Source: Ichthyophonus hoferi (Eukaryota > Opisthokonta > Ichthyosporea > Ichthyophonida > Ichthyophonidae). From it: a stretch of DNA of 15,680 nucleotides. The stretch is taken from assembly GCA_002751075.1 (NCBI GenBank), contig NAOQ01000009.1:100973-116652 (forward strand), read 5' to 3'. The notes under the pieces are model-generated. The model had not been told where the DNA came from, made no database searches, and saw nothing but the letters and a program-made list of their open reading frames with translations. This document shows positions 9,199-15,680 of the stretch, one piece after another. The position numbers and the translations under genes were made by a program. Positions within the stretch are counted from its first letter, which is position 1; each line of letters begins with the position of its first letter.

Positions 9199-11246
9199 AA
9201 GTTGTCTAAATTTGCCTGGTAGCCAGTCTGGCATTGTTCAATGAAGGGGTTATTCAACTGGGACTCACTAGGATATCTAAGTTTTCTAACAATGATTACT
9301 TTCTAGTCAATACCTTAAAAAATGACACCCTATTACCTGGAGCTGATTTGGATGCAAACCATTTTTCATATGTTACTGAGGTAAAAGAGTAAGGAATCTA
9401 CCCGCAAGGCTATGCCGGTAAAATTATTGTTCAAATCTATCTTTCCACCATATTATTTTTTTGGTCTATCTGCATATATGCTCGGGTTCATCAATTTTCC
9501 CTATTTGCATTTACTTTGTTTTAAGTCTATAACCAATCAATGTAAGTGCGTACAGTATAATGAAATATTAATTGCTGCTGCTACAGAACTGTGAGAATTA
9601 TTTTAGTAATCAAAGTCAGTTCCTTACCATCTCTCTCACTGTACACAGATAACGATTGGTGGCCAGGTTTATAGGGCAATTTGCAATACCGGCTCTAGCG
9701 ATTTGTTAATTGTAGGCGACAGTTGTGTCCCTTATGAGTACAATACATGTCATCTACAAACCGCTAGTGTAGGAGCGCGTAGTTACAACGGACCCAATTT
9801 TGAATCATTCTCCGGAACCAATACAGGCCTAGCGGGTTTAAATTGTTACGTAAGTCCCAATGATGAAACATTTGCTAGCTTCTATATATACCAATCTGAC
9901 GTTACACTGGCGGGTATAGGAGCTCAAAATCAGTACATTTGATATGCTACTTTGCAAACTGTGGGAATATGGGGCCAAAATGACAATGAGTTAGATGGTA
10001 TTTTAGAATTGGCATTTAACTCACTTTCTATAATATAGCACTGGCTATGTGCTTCGATTCTAGTGGCACAGGAGAAAAGATGGTTACAGGTGGAGCAGAA
10101 CTAGAAAACATGCGGTTCACCCGTATCACTTTGAGGTCATGGTATACAGTCAAAATGTCCTCAATCTCTAACAGTGGTGCATCTCTACCATGCACATTAG
10201 GTAATTATCGTTTTCTTAATTTTTCTTTTATAAGCATATATATGCTCACATAATTACATATACATTTATAATTAAAAATTAATACAAAATTTGTATACTA
10301 TTTAAGTCAATACACAATAGTAAAGTGCATTGGCATGTGTTAGCACTGAGTCATAAATAGGAGCTGAAGTGATATATTGCTAGATAACTACATGCGCAGA
10401 ACTGTTAATCTTTTCGGAATTTGAATGTTCAAGACTAATAATATATTGCAAATTTAACTTGATGTCCACTTATCTACCCACCTATAGGGGTAAAAGCTAT
10501 TGTGGACAGTGGAACTTCATTATTCATTGTACTCGGGAATATTCTTGATGGTATTGGTTCTCTACTATGCCCTGTCCTAGTACAAAAAAGGAATAAATGC
10601 AGTGAGGGTCAAAACAAAGCGCCTAGTTCTATTAATGCAACTACTGAACAGGTTTACACTCCTACTGCATTTCCCTATTTACATTTACATTTAGCTGATA
10701 ATTTGATTGGTTTTCGATCTTTTCTCCTTCTCTACTTCTTCTTTAATGTTTACTTTGCTACCACTATATAGGTTGTGTCTGGCCCTTAAATCTATATATC
10801 CTCTACCAACAAACGTTTATTATGTCTTATAAAGCCCCATTTAATTGAGAGCAACATGAGATTGTATCTATGAATATTGGGATGTAGGATTATTTTTATA
10901 TATGTTGTAATTTATATTTTGTATCTTGACACTATATAGGATGCAGTAACAAATGTTAGCAAATGATGCCCTTCACCTCTCCTCTGTCCTTTTTTTTTGC
11001 AATCAATCATCTTACAATTTCATTACATTAATAATATAACAGCTTGCTAAGCTGTCAGACATTATTATTAATCTTTCATGTGTAGCATTATCTGCTCCTG
11101 CTCAGTCTTACTTTATGTGGGTGGATGGTTCAGCCGATGGAGATTCTTACAGCTATGGTTATGGAATTTAAACTCAAGGCTCTCCACTTATTATTCTAGG
11201 TGACATTGTTTTAATGTGTGATTGGGGGTTTGGATGCGAAAAATGA
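9199..11246 (+). pseudogene. Secreted pepsin-type (A1) aspartic protease pseudogene, copy A
   Basis: The family cleaves proteins with two catalytic Asp residues; members with signal peptides are secreted. Exon 1 (9199-9417) corresponds to the signal peptide and propeptide of copy B, but its ATG is AAG, one base is missing near 9215 and TAA interrupts near 9391. The intron starts at GT 9418 and ends at 9648 (or 9619). Exon 2 (to 10,200) has TIGGQVYRAICNTGSSDLLI, where the usual DTG is NTG, so the first catalytic Asp is lost; then a flap-region segment, a TGA near 9940, and DGILELAFNSLS. The frame then changes, with about 20 residues apparently missing, and resumes at MCFDSSGTGEKMVTGGAELE. The intron 10,201-10,487 splices in frame (TL-G/GVKAIVDSGTSLFIV), keeping the second Asp motif. 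Exon 3 extends to about 10,720 (AFPYLHLHLADN). Exon 4 (11,086-11,246) has SYFMWVDG, an in-frame TAA, then GSPLIILGD, the C-terminal hallmark. Expected length is about 390 residues. It is clearly a dead gene. Confidence 0.9.
10201..10487 (+). other. GT-AG intron in the protease pseudogene
   Basis: The exon before it ends ...CACATTAG and the intron begins GTAATT. It ends in a pyrimidine-rich CTACCCACCTATAG, after which the frame continues in phase 1 as GVKAIVDSGTS, exactly where A1 proteases place their second catalytic motif. Protein continuity across the join makes this the best-supported intron in the window (287 bp). Confidence 0.8.
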
Positions 11247-11650
11247 TTGAATTGGATTCACCTCTATAGACCACTGCAATCAGCAGTATTGAACCAGTAG
11301 GCATACAGCAGCGCAAAAACAAAATGGGACAAAGGGGTGCATTGTCTTTATATTCTGTGATTCTTCGCATTTGCGCTAGTGCGTTGCCGTTTGTTATTGT
11401 ATTGATTGGAGTTTAATTTTCTTTGGTTGAAACAGCTATTTTTGACCATTAATCGCAACGGGAGGGAGGATCATGTAATTATTTATTACAATTATTGACC
11501 AATATCATGTGATCTGGAGATTCGCAAAGTTCCCTGACTAAAATCAATAATCTATAGGTAACTGTTCAAACAAATACGTATGAGCTAATTATATAATGTC
11601 TAGGAAATCTATATAAAGTCAACTAACACCTTTAGGATACGCCTTTCAAC
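11247..11650. other. Region 3' of protease copy A, no gene seen
   Basis: The protease frame ends at TGA 11,244-11,246. The following 400 bp hold no convincing open frame. From about 11,540 on, the sequence resembles the left end of unit A, which marks the unit boundary. Confidence 0.55.
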
Positions 11651-11669
11651 ACAAAACTTGCATTGCAAT

Positions 11670-12037
11670 ATGACCGAATCATCAATGAGTACAGAGCCTC
11701 ACTCTCAGGTGACCTTGCAGAAGGCACACATACGACAACCTATACATATATAGACATCCAAAAGGAAAATAATATTCTAGAAATTATTTTTCTTCTATCT
11801 CAATTGCTTGCAGTCCAGATTATTTTTAATTGTAAATCAACAAATCAAGACTCATCAGTGATATACACTGCACTAAGCTTAATTGACAAACCTGAAATAC
11901 TGGTGTTAAATTTTATTTTATCACTATACTATACTTTATTTATCTACTCCTACAACACAATTTCATTTTATTTCGTAGATAAATTACTGGCACATTTGCT
12001 ACACCATATCTTTTCTCCTCCCAGTAGTTGCATTTAA
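11670..12037 (+). other. Possible small membrane-protein remnant, unit B
   Basis: An ATG at 11,670 opens MTESSMSTEPHSQ followed by a donor-like CAG/GTGACC. An acceptor-like TCTCAATTGCTTGCAG precedes a frame open to 12,037 that encodes hydrophobic segments (VLNFILSLYYTLFIYSYNT) and ends SPPSSCI. A continuous but ATG-less frame also spans the whole stretch. The unit A homologue (198-288 plus 4690-5000) is broken by several stops and by the 4.4-kb segment. Base differences show no obvious protection of the protein, so this may be only a chance AT-rich frame. Confidence 0.25.
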
Positions 12038-12179
12038 TAATGCTTTTTATTATTAGAACCGTTTTTTTTTCATTTAGTAATTAAATTTATGCACATCAAT
12101 GTCTTCATTTAACAATTTTCAACAACCTGTATCATAATCCTTTTTAGATTAACTACAAAATAGGCATCTTAGGTTACTT

Positions 12180-12389
12180 ATGCTCGATCTCCCAAGCCAA
12201 TTAATTAATACTATCAGACTAGCTACCATTTGTTTTTTTAAAAACAATCTTAGTTTCTTCGTACCAGCTTTTTATTTTTTCTTTATACAAGTTGTGTTTA
12301 GCCAAAGTGTATTGAATGAAATATCTAGGCAGTCTTTCCATATTTTAGCCATGACTAGATATAGAAGTACACCACAATCACATTTATAG
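12180..12389 (+). other. Short hydrophobic open frame, unit B
   Basis: A 69-codon ATG frame starts MLDLPSQLINTIRLA, has a Phe-rich hydrophobic centre (AFYFFFIQVVF) and ends RYRSTPQSHL. The unit A counterpart (5041-5233) preserves the first ~15 residues as LNLPNQLINSKRLA, then breaks. It could be a relic exon or a chance frame; I would not call it a gene on this evidence. Confidence 0.2.
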
Positions 12390-12874
12390 TGCAAATTGTA
12401 TTTTATTTTATTTTACTGCCCAGCTATCTATCTTGAGGGAGACCTTGTTATTTTCTTTTTTTATTAAACGAATTTTAAAATAGAGCTTGGTTGTTGTTTA
12501 GTCTGATCCATTGATACATCTATTTTTATTTATTTGTTTTCAAAAAGTGTCCAGGGACAATATTTTTCAAGTGCTCTCAGTAGAAACCCAATCTGAGTAG
12601 GTCGAGTTTTCCAGGCCATTTGCTATAATACTCTGAATATATATGATGATACCTATTAAATATACATACTCGCATATGAAAATCTATATTATAGTGTTAT
12701 ATATCTTAGCCTGTCAAGGTAATAAAGAGATAAAATTTATTATATTGGGCTCAATGATGCGTTCTATCAAAGCTTCATTGCTCTAAAATCCACTTCGATA
12801 AGACATTCTAGAAGTATATATTCCATTGAAATAGTGGCATGCTTGCAATTTCAGAACATATAGAAAACTTATAT
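12390..12874. other. Gene-free shared block, unit B
   Basis: It is homologous to 6035-6325 and 7273-7475 of unit A, without A's intervening 0.95-kb segment. No coding or RNA feature is visible. Confidence 0.5.
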
Positions 12875-13785
12875 TACAAGATCGCTAACAACTGATGAAT
12901 AAGTAGGTTCAATCTCGGCCCGAATAATATGTAGACCAATTATTTTCATAATATACTTTATATGAACACTATTACATCAATCTAAATAAGGTGGCAAAAC
13001 CCAATTGTATTTAAGTATCGTAGCAAGATTAGACAATTCTAGTGGGTCTCCTTGACCTATCATAAAGATGAATTTGCCAATATAAATATTTATAATTGAC
13101 TTTGTTTTAGCGATTGAGCTTGGCGTCTTGGTGTTAGCTCGAGTTATTAGGACCAGAGACAAACGAGGTATAAAACAAAAACAAAACTAAGCAATAAAGG
13201 GACTCTGCTTACACATACGCGGTCACGGAAAAAATACGACGTTCTCGTATCCGTACATAATTTTTTTTTGAATTATATTTGTTCCGCTGACACATAGGCG
13301 GTTACGACAAATACAACGTTCTCGTATTCGTAGACTAGAATATTCTGGATTCTATACACATTGTTACTGTAATGTTTAATTTACTACTAGCACTCGTAAA
13401 TAATACATAGTATGAAAACCGGTCACTTCCTCAGAAGCCTGAAAATTGCTTACTAACTTTAGATAGTGATGATAGTTTTTATTTACATAATAACTTAGCT
13501 CCGCTTAATGATCATACATATTGTGACATTACCACGTTTGGACCCAAACGTATTACAGCATCTATTCCTTCTACCTTAAAACAGGGATATAATTATTATT
13601 ATCAGTTACCTAGAGAATTAGGTTTTGAGCCTTTAGGTTAACAGTTAACTATTAAAGTCAGACCCGATCAAGCACCTCTCATCAACACTAATCAGTTATC
13701 GATGGCTACTATCAAAGACACAATTGGAAACCCTGAAGTATGTGGAAAAATCACTAGTACTACCACAGATTGCTATAACCTATAT
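12875..13785. other. 0.91-kb segment present only in unit B, flanked by TATAT
   Basis: Unit A continues from TTTATAT directly to ATTCCTTAAC near 7470-7480. In B, TTATAT (12,869-12,874) is followed by about 0.9 kb of unrelated sequence before CTATATATCTCTTAAC at 13,780-13,794. The shared TATAT at both edges fits a short target-site duplication, though in AT-rich DNA it may be chance. There are no terminal inverted repeats. It contains the paired hairpin repeats and most of a long degenerate frame. The first 330 bp (to 13,204) show only a minus-strand frame (13,162 to 12,977; includes GQGDPLELSNLATILKYNWV) of unclear status. Confidence 0.65.
13205..13338 (+). repeat. Two similar ~55-bp copies, each folding into a bulged hairpin
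   Basis: Copy 1 (13,205-13,260) and copy 2 (13,284-13,338) share ACACATA, GCGGT and the core ACGTTCTCGTAT. Copy 1 pairs ATACGA (13,234-13,239) with TCGTAT (13,245-13,250) around a CGTTC loop, and ACGG (13,225-13,228) with CCGT (13,251-13,254), leaving a 5-nt bulge. Copy 2 pairs ATACAA with TCGTAT (one mismatch) around the same loop, and ACGA (13,304-13,307) with TCGT (13,328-13,331), leaving a 3-nt bulge. The outer stem has one compensated pair (G-C to A-T). A run of nine T (13,261-13,269) follows copy 1. Function unknown: a structured RNA or a mobile hairpin repeat are both possible. Confidence 0.7.
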
Positions 13786-13794
13786 ATCTCTTAA
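13372..13794 (+). pseudogene. Degenerate 140-codon frame, possible secreted or domain protein
   Basis: A single frame runs from ATG 13,372 to TAA 13,792 with only two internal stops in 140 codons, far fewer than expected in DNA this AT-rich. The start is hydrophobic (MFNLLLALV), like a short signal sequence. The body has balanced composition and scattered Cys: LPQKPENCLLTLDSDDSFYL, TYCDITTFGPKRITASIPST, YYYQLPRELGFEPLG, QLTIKVRPDQAPLINTNQLS and NPEVCGKITSTTTDCYN. I do not recognise the family. It may equally be an exon of a larger protein. It belongs to the unit-B-specific segment, with the last few codons running into shared sequence, which suggests truncation at its 3' end. Confidence 0.5.
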
Positions 13795-13837
13795 CAAGAA
13801 GCAGCACTAAAATATAAATCCACTATATAACAGGGGT

Positions 13838-15321
13838 TTAATATTTACAATCAAGCTGTTTAGCTGATGAAACCTCAATAGGAGGTCTCATGCAGTGTAT
13901 GAATTGGCTGTACCCTATTAAATTAATGTTTTTTTAAAACCAAAGCTTTTAATCCACCTTTTCATACCATGTCTTGGCATTTGTTTTTGGGCTACGGAAA
14001 AAACATAACAATATTTACTTAACATAAGGCCTGGTAAGCCCATTTAACCGAGACCTTTTATAATTGGTGAGTAAGTTTGGAATAACATTCCTGATAGCCG
14101 AGTCATGTTATTACTGGCTAAAAAGTTCCATCCAACATTCCTATTTACTGAGACATGTTATTATTGGTTATAATTCCTGAGTAACATTCCAAGTAGCAGA
14201 GCTATGTTAATATTGGCTTATAAGTTTGAAAAAAGATATATTCATTAATATTGATTTACCAATTAAACATCCAATTAAGACGTTTATGGTATTTTTAATG
14301 AATAGCATAATAATAATTTTGAAACACCCTGGAGTATAAAAAATACTAAAAAAATAATAAAACACTACTTTCTAATCATTCAGACAAGATTCACGCGCTT
14401 TTATTCATATACTCCAAATATTTTAATTTCTATATTATAACGAATGTCTAGACAGTTTGGAACTTATAATAAATATCTATCTAGACAGACAACTGGCTGA
14501 ATATCATATTACTCTTTCTCGTGTTATAAACACAATTTGGATCTATCTTTGACCAGTTTTAGGTCAAAGTTATTTTATTTACACTACTATATTCGGGGAA
14601 AAATTAAGGGCTTCTATTTCACTTGACGAATAGCGTGAGCTTCAGAAAGAGTTCAGTAGAGCTTTAGCATATTCATTACCAAATGAGAATTATATTTATA
14701 ACGTATACAATTATTCACAAACAGAAACTGGGAACACCAGTGCTAGTTTGGTAGCTAATATAAATCTAGAATATGTATGTACTAGAAAAGGTTGTAGATT
14801 TTGTCCCAATAGAAATTGAGTGAAAACTATATGGCCTCAGGTTGCTTGAAACCATTTAATTAAAAATGGCAGGTAGATCTACGGAGGTCTGTATTTTTTT
14901 ATATTATGTCTATATGAGATATTGGTAATTTAATAGGAAATTGGGATAGCTTGAAGGCATTTGTACTTTAAAACTCTGTGATATAAGCTGGCAAATCCTT
15001 ACCCGGCTGAAGGCGATTCTACCTGTCAAGTGTGTGTAAGTTCCAATTGATAGAATGAGTAACTCAAAGGTGGCTAAGCTAAAAAAGTATATATGCATAT
15101 ACCAGTAGATGCGTTTATAAATTTAAGTAAAATATGCTCATTCCCTTCTCTGCTATCTTGCATGTCAGGGTACTCCAATTAAAATTGTTAGTTGTTATTT
15201 TGAGAATAGTGGGATGATACTTTATGAAGCCTTTCTAAAGCACAGTGAAATGTTTTATGATCTTAAAATCAAGATCCATAAAGCTATACTGCGTTTAGGT
15301 ATGACAATACTCAATATTTAA
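13838..15321 (+). pseudogene. Gene X, copy B: decayed unrecognised multi-exon gene
   Basis: This parallels copy A island by island. Near 13,850-13,930 it reads LADETSIGGLMQCMNWLYPI. From 14,487 to 14,816 one frame of 110 codons, with two stops, contains EYHITLSRVINTIW, RELQKEFSRALAYSLPNEN, SQTETGNTSASLVANINLEY and CTRKGCRFC, then WPQV. Around 14,990 it has CQVCVSSN. The last island (15,127-15,321) is fully open for 64 codons (LLCYLACQGTPIKIVSCYFE, MILYEAFLKHSEMFYD, IKIHKAILRL) and ends at exactly the same stop position as copy A, 36 codons counting the stop after the shared ATG. That stop lies 1 bp before the CCAAT box and 138 bp before the protease start. A stop near 14,546 is shared with copy A (near 8277), so it predates the duplication or lies in an intron. 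Other breaks differ between copies. Family unknown. Confidence 0.6.
14035..14230. repeat. ~50-bp minisatellite, unit B (3 units plus a partial)
   Basis: Units lie at 14,082-14,131, 14,132-14,180 and 14,181-14,230 (50, 49 and 50 bp), with a weaker partial unit before them. The sequence theme matches unit A (ATAACATTCCTGATAGCCGA ... GTTATTACTGG). There is one unit fewer than in A, so copy number has changed since the duplication. Confidence 0.9.
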
Positions 15322-15353
15322 CCAATGCCTTCATACGCGGCAGCATTATATAA
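15322..15353 (+). promoter_or_regulatory. CCAAT and TATA-like core promoter of protease copy B
   Basis: CCAAT at 15,322-15,326 and TATATAA at 15,347-15,353 lie about 135 and 110 bp upstream of the ATG at 15,459. The bases between (including CGCGGCAGCATTA) are conserved with copy A. It begins directly after the gene X stop. The motif types are standard for eukaryotic core promoters; activity is inferred. Confidence 0.5.
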
Positions 15354-15458
15354 GGGATGAAACAGGTCACATAAAGTACTCATAATACATACATTGTTTT
15401 ATGAATTAATTGTGCTTTATCCACATAACTAACTATAAACTCAACATAATTTTGAAGT

Positions 15459-15680
15459 ATGTTGTCTATATTTGCCCTGGTTGCCAGTCTGGCATTGCTC
15501 AGTGAAGGGGCTATTGAATTGGGGCTCACCAGGATATCAAAGTTGTCTAACAATCGTTTTTCTTCAGTCAATACCTTAAGAAATAATGCCATACCACTTG
15601 GAGGTGGTGCGGATTCAATCGATTTCTCATATGTTGCTAAGGTAAAAGAGTATGGAATCTACCTGTAAGGCTATGTATGT
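15459..15680 (+). CDS. Pepsin-type (A1) aspartic protease, copy B, first exon (partial at window end)
   Basis: ATG at 15,459 opens MLSIFALVASLALLSEGAIE, a good signal peptide (hydrophobic core, small residues before a likely cleavage site near SEGA). It is followed by a propeptide (LGLTRISKLSNNRF, then FSYVAKVKEYGIY). The start is chosen for the signal peptide and the TATA box 110 bp upstream. An in-frame TAA follows at 15,666-15,668 where copy A has CAA. If exon 1 ended at the GT at 15,664 (CT/GTAAGG) the stop would be spliced out, but the frame would not obviously match the next exon of copy A. The GT corresponding to copy A's donor is at 15,679-15,680. The catalytic domain lies beyond the window. 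It may be a lightly damaged pseudogene or a functional gene with a shifted splice site. Confidence 0.7.

Larger units (their letters stand above)
60..11500 (+). repeat. Tandem segmental duplication, unit A
   Basis: This is the first of two diverged direct copies of a multi-kilobase block. Matches to unit B are collinear: bases 95-285 match about 11,570-11,755; 4681-5233 match 11,765-12,369; 6015-6325 match 12,370-12,680; 7273-7490 match 12,681-12,874; 7495-9417 match 13,805-15,680. Identity by eye is about 80-87% in the better blocks. The offset drops stepwise from about 11,455 to 7,080, 6,355, 5,400 and then rises to 6,311, which reveals the large indels. The outer limits are approximate because homology fades gradually. 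I infer ancient tandem duplication rather than recent copying, because differences are spread evenly. Confidence 0.9.
11500..15680 (+). repeat. Tandem segmental duplication, unit B (continues beyond window)
   Basis: This second direct copy carries the same order of blocks as unit A but lacks A's three extra segments and has one of its own (12,875-13,785). It ends inside the protease because the window ends there. The start of unit A lines up with the region just 3' of protease A, so the array probably has at least three protease-bearing units. Confidence 0.88.

Noticed and set aside
9412-9594. 60-codon plus-strand open frame (MPVKLLFKSIF...)
   Set aside because: It lies almost wholly inside the first intron of the protease pseudogene and shifts out of the propeptide frame.
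12892-12915. CTGATGA resembling a hammerhead ribozyme core
   Set aside because: The required GAAA partner and stem II cannot be placed; the downstream sequence reads CCCGAATAA with no matching helices.
14910-15098. 62-codon minus-strand open frame
   Set aside because: It overlaps gene X on the opposite strand, and the conserved peptides between units are on the plus strand.
15380-15592. 70-codon minus-strand open frame
   Set aside because: It is the antisense shadow of the protease signal-peptide and propeptide exon.
9380-15670. A non-standard genetic code with TAA/TAG read as Gln (TAA against CAA in the protease copies)
   Set aside because: TGA interrupts coding islands about as often as TAA or TAG, and other TAA/TAG codons pair with Tyr or Glu codons in the other copy. 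Pseudogene decay by C-to-T change explains the pattern better.
1-15680. tRNA, rRNA or CRISPR features
   Set aside because: No cloverleaf with proper A and B boxes, no conserved rRNA segments and no regularly spaced repeats beyond the minisatellites and hairpin pair were found by eye.

Overview
This looks like eukaryotic nuclear DNA: A+T-rich (roughly 70%), gene-poor, with spliceosomal-type GT-AG introns and no bacterial signals. The only gene family I recognise is a secreted pepsin-type (A1) aspartic protease with signal peptide, propeptide and introns. An AT-rich fungus, perhaps from an early-diverging lineage, fits, but the sequence does not fix the taxon.

The window is built mainly from a diverged tandem segmental duplication. 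Unit A runs from about base 60 to about 11,500 and unit B from about 11,500 past the end of the window. Shared blocks, roughly 80-87% identical by eye, occur in the same order: (1) 60-288 with 4681-5233 and 6015-6325 in A, matching 11,540-12,680 in B, a block with small hydrophobic open frames; (2) 7273-7490 matching 12,681-12,874; (3) 7495-9198 matching 13,805-15,458, a decayed unrecognised gene ('gene X') with a ~50-bp minisatellite inside it; (4) the aspartic protease, 9199-11,246 in A and starting at 15,459 in B. Without its extra segments a unit is about 5.4 kb. Base 1 appears to lie downstream of a third protease copy, so a longer array is likely.

The units differ by four large indels. 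A alone carries ~289-4680 (4.4 kb), 5234-6014 (0.78 kb) and ~6326-7272 (0.95 kb). B alone carries 12,875-13,785 (0.91 kb). Several have short direct repeats at their edges. They hold the remaining coding signals: a candidate exon at 1979-2275, an acidic-tailed candidate terminal exon at 5671-5981, and a 140-codon degenerate frame at 13,372-13,794 beside a pair of similar hairpins.

Almost nothing is an intact gene. Protease copy A is a clear pseudogene: lost start codon, stops, frame changes, and first catalytic Asp changed to Asn. Copy B has an intact signal-peptide and propeptide exon but one in-frame stop near its end. The paralogous units appear to have decayed mostly independently, with many transition differences between them. 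The window reads as a decaying tandem array of a two-gene cassette (gene X plus secreted aspartic protease). Gene X is the most likely undescribed item.
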